NCBI RefSeq assembly: GCF_019431455.1
Contig: NZ_JAHYSR010000020.1
Coordinates: forward strand, 1-64,000
Direction of reading: 5' to 3'
Origin: Paracoccus bogoriensis
GTDB lineage: Bacteria; Pseudomonadota; Alphaproteobacteria; Rhodobacterales; Rhodobacteraceae
Length of the DNA stretch: 64,000 bases
The position numbers and the translations under genes are program-made. The notes under the pieces are model-generated. The model did not search any database. It saw only the letters and a list, made by a program, of their open reading frames with translations, and was not told the DNA's origin. This document shows, piece by piece, positions 50,052 to 58,976 of the stretch. Numbering within the stretch: position 1 is the first letter of the stretch; each line of letters opens with the position of its first letter.

Positions 50052-51185
50052 ATGATGCCAAACGACCTGAGCGCCGGCCCCGGTCTCAGCCGGAACGAGC
50101 GGCTGATCCTGTCACTGATCCGCCGCCACGGCCCCCTGTCCCGCGCGGCTCTGGCGCTGCGCACGGGCCTGTCGGCGCAGGCCGTTACCAATCTGACGCG
50201 CAAGCTGATGACCGCGGGGCTGCTGGATGCGGGGGAGGTCGTGCGGGGCAAGGTCGGCCAGCCTTCGACGCCCTTGTCACTGGCGCCGGAGGGGGCGCTC
50301 TTTCTGGGGCTGAAGATCGGACGCAGACTGGCCGAACTGGCGCTGGTGGATTTTACCGGCCAGATCCGGCTGCACCGGCAGGAAATGCACGCCTTTCCCG
50401 AACCGCGACGCATCCTCGGTTTTGCCCGCCATGGGGTCGCAACCTTCATGGACGCGCTGCCCGGCCCTTTGCGCGAGCGCGTCGCGGGGCTTGGAATCGC
50501 CACGCCCTATCGGCTGTGGGACTGGGGCGCCGAGATGGCCGCGTGGGAGGGGCTGGACCTGGCCGCCGAACTGGCGCCCAACATGCCCTGCCCCATCTTT
50601 CTGGAGAACGACGCGACGAGCGCCTGTGGGGCCGAGCTGATCTTTGGCACACAGGAATTGCCACGCGACTTCATCCATATCTATGTCGCGCATTTCGCAG
50701 GGGGCGGGATCGTGCTGGACGGCGTGCTGCGGCATGGCCCGACACGGAACGCGGGGGCGCTTGGTTCGATGCCGGTGCCGGGAGGCGAGCAGTTGCTGGA
50801 CCGCGCTTCGGTCTCGACGCTGGAACGTCAGATCGGCCGCGCCCTGCCGCCCGATGATTCGGCCTGGGACGTGCCCGAGGAGGACGAAGCTGCCTGGGCG
50901 GCGCAGGCAGGCGAAGCCCTGGCCTTCGTCACGCTGTCGGCGGTGGCGCTGGTCGATCTGTCGCTGGTCGTAATCGACGGCGCGGTGCCCCCCGCGACCC
51001 GCGCCCGGCTGGCCGACGCGACCCGCGAAGCCCTCGCCCGGATGCCCGCCGCCGGGATCGACCGTCCAAGCGTCGTGCAGGGCGGCCTGGGCCGGACAGC
51101 CCGCATCCTGGGCGCGGCAGGGCTGCCCCTGGCGCATTTCTTTCAGCCCGGCGGGGCAGCGCTGAGACCGGGGATTGCCGCTTGA
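50052..51185 (+). CDS. frcR: ROK-family transcriptional repressor of the frc operon
   Basis: A 377-residue regulator. An N-terminal winged helix-turn-helix (LSRNERLILSLIRRHGPLSR, LRTGLSAQAVTNLTRKLM) joins a ROK sugar-kinase-like domain (GLKIGRRLAELALVDFTG, LENDATSACGAELIFG, ALGSMPVPGG). The ROK zinc motif (C-x-C-G-x-x-G-C-x-E) is not visible, and the catalytic Asp region is altered, so kinase activity is unlikely. GGGAGGACCGC precedes the ATG. Divergent from frcBCA, as frcR is in Sinorhizobium; the symbol is by position and family. The rpsD promoter is embedded in its last codons. Confidence 0.85.
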   Translation: MMPNDLSAGPGLSRNERLILSLIRRHGPLSRAALALRTGLSAQAVTNLTRKLMTAGLLDAGEVVRGKVGQPSTPLSLAPEGALFLGLKIGRRLAELALVDFTGQIRLHRQEMHAFPEPRRILGFARHGVATFMDALPGPLRERVAGLGIATPYRLWDWGAEMAAWEGLDLAAELAPNMPCPIFLENDATSACGAELIFGTQELPRDFIHIYVAHFAGGGIVLDGVLRHGPTRNAGALGSMPVPGGEQLLDRASVSTLERQIGRALPPDDSAWDVPEEDEAAWAAQAGEALAFVTLSAVALVDLSLVVIDGAVPPATRARLADATREALARMPAAGIDRPSVVQGGLGRTARILGAAGLPLAHFFQPGGAALRPGIAA

Positions 51186-51209
51186 CTTGGCGGCGCACAA
51201 CCCTATAAG
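51182..51209 (+). promoter_or_regulatory. Sigma-70 promoter of rpsD
   Basis: TTGACT (51182-51187) and TATAAG (51204-51209) with a 16-bp spacer. The -35 overlaps the stop codon of the ROK gene. It would start a transcript near 51216, giving a leader of about 105 bases before the rpsD GTG. Confidence 0.7.
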
Positions 51210-51322
51210 CGCGAACTTCATTGGTGTTGGTGGACCCCGCAAGGGGAAACCTGTCGGGCCGGGGATTTCAGGATCGCGGCCAAAGGACAACGCCCTTCGA
51301 CAATACAAGAAGGAGATCAGCC

Positions 51323-51943
51323 GTGACCAAACGCACGTCTGCCAAGTACAAGATCGACCGCCGCATGGGCGAGAACATCTGGGGCCGCGCCAAGTCGCCG
51401 GTCAACCGCCGCGAATACGGCCCCGGCCAGCACGGCCAGCGTCGCAAGAGCAAGCTGTCGGATTTCGGCACCCAGCTGCGCGCCAAGCAGAAGCTCAAGG
51501 GCTACTATGGCGACCTGACCGAAAAGCAGTTCCGCCGCATCTATGCCGAGGCCGAGCGTCTGCGCGGCGATACCGGCGAGATGCTGGTCGGCCTGCTGGA
51601 GCGTCGCCTGGACGCGGTCGTCTATCGCGCCAAGTTCGTTCCGACGATCTTCGCTGCGCGCCAGTTCGTCAATCACGGCCATGTCGAAGTGAACGGCAAG
51701 CGCGTCAACATCCCCTCTTACCGCGTGAAGGAAGGCGATGTCATCTCGGTGCGTGAGCGTTCGCGCCAACTGGCCATCGTGCTGGAATCGGTCGCCCTGA
51801 CCGAACGTGACGTGCCCGACTACCTGGACGTGGACCACAACAAGATGACCGCGACCTTCGTGCGCACCCCGGCTCTGAGCGACATTCCCTATCCCGTGCA
51901 GATGGAACCGAACCTGGTGGTCGAGTTCTACGCGAAGAACTGA
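51323..51943 (+). CDS. rpsD: 30S ribosomal protein S4
   Basis: A 206-residue 16S rRNA-binding assembly protein. [20 protein letters not shown] opens it, and the S4 RNA-binding domain reads [40 protein letters not shown]. It ends [12 protein letters not shown]. The start is GTG at 51323, set by AAGGAGATCAGCC. Zinc-finger cysteines of some S4 proteins are absent (C- form). A single-gene unit with its own promoter and terminator. Confidence 0.97.
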   Translation: MTKRTSAKYKIDRRMGENIWGRAKSPVNRREYGPGQHGQRRKSKLSDFGTQLRAKQKLKGYYGDLTEKQFRRIYAEAERLRGDTGEMLVGLLERRLDAVVYRAKFVPTIFAARQFVNHGHVEVNGKRVNIPSYRVKEGDVISVRERSRQLAIVLESVALTERDVPDYLDVDHNKMTATFVRTPALSDIPYPVQMEPNLVVEFYAKN

Positions 51944-51968
51944 CCTTCGCCACACCGCGATGCTTCGG

Positions 51969-51996
51969 GGGCCGCATCTGACGATGCGGCCCTTTT
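51969..51996 (+). terminator. Rho-independent terminator of rpsD
   Basis: GGGCCGCAT (51969-51977) and ATGCGGCCC (51984-51992), loop CTGACG, then TTTT. A second GC hairpin, GCGGGGGGC/GCCCCCCGC (52011-52032), follows. Confidence 0.88.
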
Positions 51997-52130
51997 GCGT
52001 CCCGCGACAGGCGGGGGGCTGCCGCCCCCCGCACCCCCCGCCGGCCAAGCCACCGGTAATGCCGATCCCGATGGGGGCTTTCCTAAAGCCCCGGCGCGGC
52101 ATAAACGGAAGCCGGACAAAGGATAAGGCC

Positions 52131-53222
52131 ATGACCCAGACACCAGTGCAGCCCGGCATCATGGACATCGCGCTTTATGTCAGCGGCGAAAGCGTGCTGG
52201 CGGGGCGCAGGGACGTGCTGAAACTGTCCTCGAACGAGAACCCCTTGGGATGCAGCCCTGCCGCAACGCAGGCCTTCCGGGCGGCCTCGGGCGATCTGCA
52301 CCGCTATCCCTGCACCGACCACGCCAGCCTGCGCCGCGCCATCGGCGAGGTGCACGGGCTGGACCCCGATCGCATCATCTGCGGCGTGGGCTCGGACGAG
52401 GTTCTGCAATTCGTGGTGCAGGCCTATGCCGGACCGGGTGACGAGGTCATCACGACCGAACATGGCTTTTCCATGTATCCGATCCTCGCGCGGATGGTGG
52501 GCGCCACGCCTGTCACCGTGCCGGAAGTCGCGCGCCGCGTTGATGTGGATGCGATCCTTGCCGCTGTCACGGACCGCACGCGGGTCGTGTTTGTGGCGAA
52601 CCCCGCCAATCCGACCGGCACGATGTTGACCCAGGCCGAATTGCTGCGTCTGGCCGAGGGGTTACCGCCCTCGGTCCTGTTCGTGCATGACGGCGCCTAT
52701 ACGGAATTTGCCGAAGGCTTCGATGGCGGCGCCTCGCTGGTGGACCGCTTCCCGAATGTGGTGATGACGCGCACCTTCTCGAAGATCCATGGGCTGGGCG
52801 GGCTGCGGATTGGCTGGGGTTATGCGGCGCGATCGGTGATCGACGTGCTGAACCGCGTCCGCCAGCCCTTCAACCTGTCCAATGCCCAGATGGCTGCCGC
52901 CGAGGCCGCGATCCGCGATCATGACTTTACCCGCCGCTGCGCGGAACTGAACGCTCGCCTGCGCGCCGAGATGCGCGAGGCGCTGACCGGCATGGGGATC
53001 GCCTGCGACGAGAGCTTCGCGAATTTCGTGCTGGCGCGCTTCGACAGCCCCGCCACTGCGGAAGCCGCCGACCGGGCGCTGCGCGAGGATGGCATTCTGG
53101 TCCGCCGCGTCGCGGGCTATGGCCTGCCTGAGGCGCTGCGCATCACGGTGGGCGACCAGGCGGGGGTCGCGCGCGTGCTGGACTGCCTGCGGCGCTTCAT
53201 GGCAGGGCGGGTAGCGGCATGA
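52131..53222 (+). CDS. hisC: Histidinol-phosphate aminotransferase
   Basis: A 363-residue fold type I PLP enzyme; in alphaproteobacteria it often also transaminates aromatic keto acids. Seen: [54 protein letters not shown], the PLP Lys218 in [15 protein letters not shown], and [28 protein letters not shown] precedes the ATG at 52131. It overlaps tyrC by 4 bp; the pairing of an aromatic-capable aminotransferase with TyrC fits tyrosine/phenylalanine synthesis. Confidence 0.94.
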   Translation: MTQTPVQPGIMDIALYVSGESVLAGRRDVLKLSSNENPLGCSPAATQAFRAASGDLHRYPCTDHASLRRAIGEVHGLDPDRIICGVGSDEVLQFVVQAYAGPGDEVITTEHGFSMYPILARMVGATPVTVPEVARRVDVDAILAAVTDRTRVVFVANPANPTGTMLTQAELLRLAEGLPPSVLFVHDGAYTEFAEGFDGGASLVDRFPNVVMTRTFSKIHGLGGLRIGWGYAARSVIDVLNRVRQPFNLSNAQMAAAEAAIRDHDFTRRCAELNARLRAEMREALTGMGIACDESFANFVLARFDSPATAEAADRALREDGILVRRVAGYGLPEALRITVGDQAGVARVLDCLRRFMAGRVAA

Positions 53223-54145
53223 TCTACCGGAAGGTTGCGCTGATCGGGCTGGGCCTGATCGCAGGTTCGATGGCCCATGCGATGCGCGAAGCCGGTCTGG
53301 CAGGCCGCATCACCGGCTATGCCCGCAGCCGGGAAACCCGCGATGTCGCACGCGAGATCGGACTGTGCGAGGTCTGCGACAGCATGGCCGAAGCAGTGTC
53401 GGACGCCGACCTGATCGTGCTGGCGGTGCCGGTCGGCGCCATGGGGCCGGTCATGGCCGAGATTGCGTCGCATCTGGCGCCCGGCGCCACGGTCACGGAT
53501 GTCGGTTCGGTCAAGCAATCGGTGATCGACGCCGTCGCGCCCCACATCCCCAAGGGTGTGCATTTCATCCCTGGCCATCCGCTGGCCGGGACCGAACATT
53601 CCGGACCGCGTGCGGGCTTTGCCAGTCTCTTTCGCAACCGCTGGTGGTTGCTGACTCCCCTGCCCGACACCGATCCGGCGGCGCTTGATCGCCTGGAACG
53701 CCTGATCGCGGGCTTGGGCGCAAAGACCGATATGATGGAGGCCGCCCATCACGATCTGGTTCTGGCCGTCACCAGCCACGCGCCGCACCTGATCGCCTAC
53801 ACGATGGTCGGCGTGGCGGATCACCTGCGCCGCGTCTCGGGCGAAGAGGTGATCCAGTATTCGGCAGCGGGCTTTCGTGACTTCACCCGCATCGCGGCCA
53901 GCGATCCGACGATGTGGCGCGACGTTTTTCTGCACAACAAGGAAGCAACCCTGGATATTCTCGGCCGCTTCACCGAGGAACTTTTCGTCCTGCAACGCGC
54001 CATCCGGATGGGCGACGGCCAGCATCTGCACGACTACTTCACCCGCACCCGCGCCATTCGCCGCGGCATCATCGAGGCCGGTCAGGACACCGAAGCCCCC
54101 GATTTCGGCCGGATCGCAGGCGCGGCGGCACCCCCTCCGGGCTGA
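53219..54145 (+). CDS. tyrC: Prephenate/arogenate dehydrogenase
   Basis: A 308-residue NAD(P)-dependent enzyme of tyrosine synthesis. The Rossmann motif is [33 protein letters not shown] and [14 protein letters not shown] follow, with the catalytic His in [15 protein letters not shown] and the second domain [36 protein letters not shown]. There is no fused chorismate mutase or ACT domain. The ATG overlaps the hisC stop (ATGA). The stop codon TGA abuts the stop of the next gene on the other strand, forming TGATCA. Confidence 0.93.
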   Translation: MIYRKVALIGLGLIAGSMAHAMREAGLAGRITGYARSRETRDVAREIGLCEVCDSMAEAVSDADLIVLAVPVGAMGPVMAEIASHLAPGATVTDVGSVKQSVIDAVAPHIPKGVHFIPGHPLAGTEHSGPRAGFASLFRNRWWLLTPLPDTDPAALDRLERLIAGLGAKTDMMEAAHHDLVLAVTSHAPHLIAYTMVGVADHLRRVSGEEVIQYSAAGFRDFTRIAASDPTMWRDVFLHNKEATLDILGRFTEELFVLQRAIRMGDGQHLHDYFTRTRAIRRGIIEAGQDTEAPDFGRIAGAAAPPPG

Positions 54146-55258
54146 TCAGGGGTTGGGCCCTGCGGCTGAGCTTGTGACCGTGCCCGTAACGGCCCCCGTA
54201 ACGGACCCCGTGACCGGCAGGACTGCGGCGGGCGCTGGCGGGGCTGTCAGGAGGGGCGCCGGACCGATCGGAACGGGGCCGATCGACATGCGGCCATCTG
54301 CCATCGTCAGCAGCAGGCGCAGCTCGCCCTCGGCGGGCGGGGGCATGGCGGGGCCGTGATCGAAAGGGGGCGCGATCTCGGCGCGGGCCAGTTGCGACAG
54401 ACCGGCCTCGACCAGCAGGCGCGCGGTGTCGGGCAGAAGCCCCGCCGCCGCCAGCACATCAAGCACCGCCCCCGCATCCCGTGCGTAAACCGCCACCTGC
54501 CCCTCGGCCAGACCTGCGGCGTCGGGAGTGATCCGGCCGATAACGCGCAGCGCCTGGCCACCAAGCCATAGGTCCATCCCCGCACTCTGGCCGCCAACCA
54601 GGCGAGGCATTTGCGGGTCATCGGGCTGAAAGGGAGCGTCCAGCCACAAGGTCGCCTCGCCCTCGATCGAGATTGCGGTGCCCAGCGTCGCCAGAGCAGG
54701 CACCAGAGGCGAAAGGGCCTGCGGCGACAGATCGTCAAGCCGGACCATCACGCGATAGGCTGCACGCGCGGCGCGCGGCGAACCGAAGCCCAGCCGGTTC
54801 AGATCGAGTTGCAAATCCGCCGCACGCGCCAGCGGCTGGCCGTCCAGCGCCAGATTGCTGCCTTGCATCCGGGCGCGTTTCACGCTGCGGCCATGCAGGG
54901 GCGAAAAGCCGATCTCTGCGTCCAGATCCTGCCCGGTCAGGCCCAGGTCGCGCCCGTCAAGCGTCAGCGTCAGGCGGTCGGGCAGCACCAGCCGCAGCGT
55001 CAGCGGCGCCAGCGGATCGACCAGAAGCCGCACCTGATCGGCCCTGATGGCAGGACTGCCCGGGCCGATGCGCGGCGCCTCGATCATGACGCCAAGCGAT
55101 GGCGGCGCGCGCAGGGGCGCGACCGAGGCTGCGGCAAGATCCGGCCTTTTTTCGATTTCGGCCTTCAGGCGGTTCGCGGCCAGGATCTCGCCCCCGAACC
55201 AGATGCCGCCCGCCAGAAGAGCCAGCAAGATCGTCAAGACGATGATGGCACGACGCAT
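54146..55258 (-). CDS. DUF2125-family membrane-anchored protein
   Basis: A 370-residue protein with an N-terminal membrane anchor (RRAIIVLTILLALLAGGIWFG) and a long periplasmic part resembling the DUF2125 family of alphaproteobacteria, with beta-rich repeats reminiscent of AsmA-like envelope proteins (LTLTLDGRDLGLTGQDLDAE, SIEGEATLWLDAPFQP, VIGRITPDAAGLAEGQVAVY). Function unknown. The C-terminal tail has VTG repeats (VTGSVTGAVTGTV) coded by imperfect 12-mers at 54175-54222. Tail-to-tail with tyrC with no gap; 86 bp from divergent chaC. Confidence 0.8.
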   Translation of the reverse strand: MRRAIIVLTILLALLAGGIWFGGEILAANRLKAEIEKRPDLAAASVAPLRAPPSLGVMIEAPRIGPGSPAIRADQVRLLVDPLAPLTLRLVLPDRLTLTLDGRDLGLTGQDLDAEIGFSPLHGRSVKRARMQGSNLALDGQPLARAADLQLDLNRLGFGSPRAARAAYRVMVRLDDLSPQALSPLVPALATLGTAISIEGEATLWLDAPFQPDDPQMPRLVGGQSAGMDLWLGGQALRVIGRITPDAAGLAEGQVAVYARDAGAVLDVLAAAGLLPDTARLLVEAGLSQLARAEIAPPFDHGPAMPPPAEGELRLLLTMADGRMSIGPVPIGPAPLLTAPPAPAAVLPVTGSVTGAVTGTVTSSAAGPNP

Positions 55259-55344
55259 CGCAAATCGGTCCTTCCCTTGGCGGGCCCGCCGGATCGGCCG
55301 CAGGGCCTTTCGCCGACCCCTCGGGCCTCTTATAGAATGAGGCA

Positions 55345-55908
55345 ATGGCGGCAATGCACAAGATAGATTGGATTTTCGGTTACGGATCGTTGATCTGGGA
55401 TCCCGGATTTCGCCCGGTCGAGATCATCCGGGCCAGCCTTGACGGCTATCGGCGCAGCTTCTGCCTGCGCTCGATCCAGCATCGCGGCACCAGCGCCCGC
55501 CCCGGTCTGGTCCTTGGCCTGGACCACGATCCGGGCGCAAGCTGCACGGGCCTTGCCATGCGAATCGCTGCCGCCGATCACGATGAGGTTCTGGCCTATC
55601 TGCGCGCCCGCGAACTGGTCACCGACGCCTATTGCGAAGCCGTGCTGCCCCTGACTCTGGAGGATGGGCGGCGGGTCGAGGCCCTGACCTATGTAATGCG
55701 GCGCGACCATTGGCAATATGCCGGAAACCTGCCGCCCGAGGAACAGGCGCTGGCCATTGCTGCTGCGGTCGGTGCGCGCGGGCCGAATGCGGATTACCTG
55801 TTCAACACCGCCGAGCATCTGGCCCGGATCGGACTGGCCGATCCGCAGCTTGATCATCTGGCCGACAGGGTCCGCAAGCTGTTGGAAAGCCGCGCATCGA
55901 AGCCATGA
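55345..55908 (+). CDS. Gamma-glutamylcyclotransferase ChaC family
   Basis: A 187-residue enzyme cleaving glutathione to 5-oxoproline and Cys-Gly. The diagnostic FGYGSLIWDPGF loop binds the glutamyl group; SFCLRSIQHRGTSARPGLVL, VLAYLRARELVTDAYCEAVL and the NADYLFNTAEHLARIG helix are typical of the ChaC clade. Two in-frame ATGs (55345 and 55354) are possible. It is followed 79 bp later by the ExbB-like gene. Glutathione turnover or a related gamma-glutamyl substrate is inferred from the family. Confidence 0.92.
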   Translation: MAAMHKIDWIFGYGSLIWDPGFRPVEIIRASLDGYRRSFCLRSIQHRGTSARPGLVLGLDHDPGASCTGLAMRIAAADHDEVLAYLRARELVTDAYCEAVLPLTLEDGRRVEALTYVMRRDHWQYAGNLPPEEQALAIAAAVGARGPNADYLFNTAEHLARIGLADPQLDHLADRVRKLLESRASKP

Positions 55909-55986
55909 CACCAGCACTTGCCACGCTTGGCAAGGCGGCATGGCGCCCCTACACTCGGCCAGGATCAGACAGGGACAGGTGACAGC

Positions 55987-57318
55987 GTGAGCGAGGGGAT
56001 CAGCGACAAGACGCCGGATGACAAGACGCCACCGCCTCGACTGACGCTTGGGCCGCGCCGCGTCAGCGCCACCCGCGCCCAAGCCCTGCTGGGCGCCGCC
56101 ACGCCGCGCTTTTCCCAGCCGGTGCGCCAGATCCTGCTGATGCTGACCGTGCTGGCGCTGGTTCTGCTGGGCGCCTGGTTCACCTATGGCCGCATCCTGC
56201 CGATCTTCCTGTCGAACCTATGGCTGAACGGGCTGATCCTGGCGGTCTTTGCGCTTGGGGTTCTGGCCTGTTTCTGGCAGGTCGGCCAACTGGTCCGCTC
56301 GGTCAGCTGGATCGAGCGCTTCGCCGCCCGCCGTCGCACGGCGATCGAGCGCGATGCCTCGGTGATGCCTGACGACCAGGCACCGCGCCTGCTGGCACCG
56401 CTTGCGGCCATGCTGGGCGCGCGGGGCGCTGCGGGGGGCGCGATCTCGACCCTGTCGGCGCGCTCGATCCTGGAATCGGTGGCGACGCGCATCGACGAGA
56501 TTCGCGATATCACCCGATACCTGTCTAACCTGCTGATCTTTCTGGGACTTCTGGGCACGTTCTACGGGCTGGCCACGACCGTTCCGGCGGTTGTGGACAC
56601 GATTCGCGCCCTTGCCCCGCAAGAGGGGCAGACCGGGATCGAATTGTTCGACCAACTGATGACCGGGCTCGAGGCGCAACTGGGCGGCATGGCGGTGGCG
56701 TTCTCCTCGTCGCTGCTGGGCCTCGCGGGATCTCTGGTCGTGGGCCTTCTGGAATTGTTCGTCACGCACGGACAGAACCGCTTTTACCGCGAGCTTGAGG
56801 AATGGATGTCGGGCTTCACCCGCGTCGGCATGGCTGGACAAGAGGGCGAGGCCATCGACCAGGCCGCGCTGGCCGGCTTCATCGAACAGATGGGCTTGCA
56901 GATCGACCGCCTGCAAGAAATCCACGCCACACGTGACGCGGCGCGCGACGACGCGGCAATGCTGGCCGATGAACGTGTCGTGGTGATGGCGCAGGCCATC
57001 GAGGCGCTTGTCCTGAGGACCGAGGCGGATCAGGCCGCAGCCAATGCCCGCGCCGAGGCCACGACCCGCGCGCTGGAACAGATCGCGCGCGGACAAGAGC
57101 GTCTGATCGAAACGGCAGGCCAAGCCACCGCACCCGACCTGACGCGAATCGAGACCGCCTTGGCACGGCTGGGAACGGAACTTGCCAGCGGCCGCGAAGA
57201 GATGCTGGCCGATCTGCGTTCGGATCTGCTGGTGCTGACAAGGGCGGTCCGGGCAGCGCGGTTCGGCGACCCGTTCCGCGACGACCTGCTGGCCCAGCCC
57301 CGCCGTCGGGACGAGTAA
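55987..57318 (+). CDS. ExbB/MotA-like proton-channel protein with coiled-coil tail
   Basis: A 443-residue inner-membrane protein. Spans lie at about 47-65 (QILLMLTVLALVLLGAWF), 77-95 (WLNGLILAVFALGVLACFW), 182-203 (YLSNLLIFLGLLGTFYGLAT) and 234-255 (LGGMAVAFSSSLLGLAGSLVVG); the last two match the MotA/TolQ/ExbB core, with GLLGTFYGLATTVPAV as its signature. A cytoplasmic coiled-coil tail of about 150 residues follows (about 290-440). The start is GTG at 55987 after AGGTGACAGC. The partner OmpA-like gene starts 2 bp after the stop. Function unknown; a proton-driven envelope motor is inferred. Confidence 0.85.
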   Translation: MSEGISDKTPDDKTPPPRLTLGPRRVSATRAQALLGAATPRFSQPVRQILLMLTVLALVLLGAWFTYGRILPIFLSNLWLNGLILAVFALGVLACFWQVGQLVRSVSWIERFAARRRTAIERDASVMPDDQAPRLLAPLAAMLGARGAAGGAISTLSARSILESVATRIDEIRDITRYLSNLLIFLGLLGTFYGLATTVPAVVDTIRALAPQEGQTGIELFDQLMTGLEAQLGGMAVAFSSSLLGLAGSLVVGLLELFVTHGQNRFYRELEEWMSGFTRVGMAGQEGEAIDQAALAGFIEQMGLQIDRLQEIHATRDAARDDAAMLADERVVVMAQAIEALVLRTEADQAAANARAEATTRALEQIARGQERLIETAGQATAPDLTRIETALARLGTELASGREEMLADLRSDLLVLTRAVRAARFGDPFRDDLLAQPRRRDE

Positions 57319-57320
57319 GC

Positions 57321-58964
57321 ATGGCCCTGCGCGCGAATTCCGGGCAACGCTTCTCGGCCACGATCTGGCCGGGCTTCGTCGATGCCATGACGGCGCTTCT
57401 GATGGTGCTGATGTTCGTGCTGACGATCTTCATGGTCGTGCAGTCGGTGCTGCGCGAGCAGATTACCGAACAGGACGACACGATCAGCGACCAGGGACAG
57501 ATCATCTCGCGGCAAGAGCGGCAGTTGCAGGCTCTGGGTCGTCAGGTCGCGGCGCTTGGGCAGGCCCTCTCTGCCTCCGAGGAACGCGAGGCGGGGCTTG
57601 CGCGCGATCTGGCCGCCCAGCAGGCCCGCACCAGCGATCTGGAGGCCGAGGCCCGGGCACGCGCGGCGCAAATCACCCGGCTGAGCGCCCAGCTTGAAAC
57701 GCGCGAGGCCGAACTGGCCGAGACACGCAGCCGCCTGACCGATTTCGAGGCCGAAGTCGCGACCCTTCTGGCCGCCCGCCTTGAGGACCGGGCTGAGGTC
57801 GAGGCCCTGAGCGCAAGCCTCGCCGAGGCCGAGGAACGCGCCTCGGCCGCCGAACTGGCCATCGCCGCCGCCCGTCGCGAGATCGACGCACAGGCCGAAG
57901 CCGCCCGCCTTGACGCCGCCCGCCGCGAGGCGCTGGAGGCGCTGACGGCCACGCTCCGCGCCGAACTGGCCGAAGGCGAAGCCGCCCTGACCGAAGCCGA
58001 AGCCGCGCGTCTGGCCGAGGCCGAGGCCGCTGCCCTCTTGCGCCGTCGCCTGGAGGCCGCCGATGCCGAACTGACCGCAATGACGCTGGCATTGGAGGAA
58101 CGTCGCCGCGAGGCCGAAGAAACGCTGACTTTGCTGGCCGCCGCCGAGGCTGCGCGCGACAGGCTGTCAGAGGAACTCGCCGAGCAGACCGACGAGGCGC
58201 AGCGTCAGGCGGGGCTGCTGGCCGCCGCCCGCGCCGAACTGGCCCGTCAGGAAGACATGTCCGAAGACAGCCAGCGTCGGGTGGCGCTGCTGAACCAGCA
58301 GGTCGCAGAGTTGACCGCGCAGCTCGGCTCGCTTCAGGCGCTGCTGGAAATCGCGGGCGAAGAGCAGGCGCAGGCCGAGTTGCGCGTCGCCGAACTGGGC
58401 CAGCAATTGAACGCCGCGCTGCTTCGCAATGCCGAGGAAACGCAGCGCCGCTTGGCGCTGGAGGAAGAGGCTCGCCTGCGCGCCGAGGCCGAAGTGCAGG
58501 ATCTGGCGCGCTACCGGTCGGAATTCTTTGGCCGGCTGTCGCAGATCCTGTCGGGGCGCGAGGGGGTGCAGGTCGTGGGCGACCGCTTCGTCTTTCAGTC
58601 CGAGGTTCTGTTCGCGCCGGGCGAGGCTGCGCTGTCGGATGCGGGCCGCGACCAGGTCGCCGGTCTTGCGCGCCTGCTGACCGACATCGCCGACGAGATC
58701 CCGCCCGAGATCGACTGGATCATCCGGGTGGATGGCCATACCGACAACATCCCCCTGTCCGGGACCGGCCGCTTTCGCGACAACTGGGAATTGTCGCAGG
58801 CCCGCGCCCTGGCCGTGGTGCGTTATCTGACCGAGGAACTGGGCTTTCCCGCCTCGCGTCTGGCGCCGACCGGCTTTGCCGACACCCGCCCGATCTCGAC
58901 CGAGGACAGTGCCGAAGGGCGTGCGCTCAACCGCCGGATCGAACTGAAGCTGACCGAAAGGTAA
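57321..58964 (+). CDS. MotB-like protein: membrane span, long coiled coil, OmpA peptidoglycan-binding domain
   Basis: A 547-residue partner of the preceding channel. One N-terminal span (WPGFVDAMTALLMVLMFVLT) carries Asp21 at the place of the proton-binding Asp of MotB. Residues about 45-400 are an almost unbroken Ala/Glu/Arg/Leu coiled coil. The C-terminal OmpA domain (about 415-547) has FQSEVLFAPGEAALSD, VDGHTDNIPL and LSQARALAVVRYL ... LNRRIELKL, which bind meso-diaminopimelate in peptidoglycan. The coiled coil could span the periplasm. Conserved in Rhodobacteraceae to my knowledge, without an assigned role. Confidence 0.87.
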   Translation: MALRANSGQRFSATIWPGFVDAMTALLMVLMFVLTIFMVVQSVLREQITEQDDTISDQGQIISRQERQLQALGRQVAALGQALSASEEREAGLARDLAAQQARTSDLEAEARARAAQITRLSAQLETREAELAETRSRLTDFEAEVATLLAARLEDRAEVEALSASLAEAEERASAAELAIAAARREIDAQAEAARLDAARREALEALTATLRAELAEGEAALTEAEAARLAEAEAAALLRRRLEAADAELTAMTLALEERRREAEETLTLLAAAEAARDRLSEELAEQTDEAQRQAGLLAAARAELARQEDMSEDSQRRVALLNQQVAELTAQLGSLQALLEIAGEEQAQAELRVAELGQQLNAALLRNAEETQRRLALEEEARLRAEAEVQDLARYRSEFFGRLSQILSGREGVQVVGDRFVFQSEVLFAPGEAALSDAGRDQVAGLARLLTDIADEIPPEIDWIIRVDGHTDNIPLSGTGRFRDNWELSQARALAVVRYLTEELGFPASRLAPTGFADTRPISTEDSAEGRALNRRIELKLTER

Positions 58965-58976
58965 GGCGCCGCGCGG

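Noticed and set aside
54175-54222. CRISPR-like or other functional tandem array
   Set aside because: Short imperfect 12-mers inside a coding tail with no spacers; they are simple coding repeats.
55987-58964. A Zorya-type anti-phage defence system based on MotA/MotB-like ZorA and ZorB
   Set aside because: No ZorC, ZorD or ZorE-like gene is nearby; the neighbours are ChaC, YihY and purB, and the periplasmic coiled coil of the OmpA-like partner is unlike ZorB. Kept as an uncharacterised motor pair.
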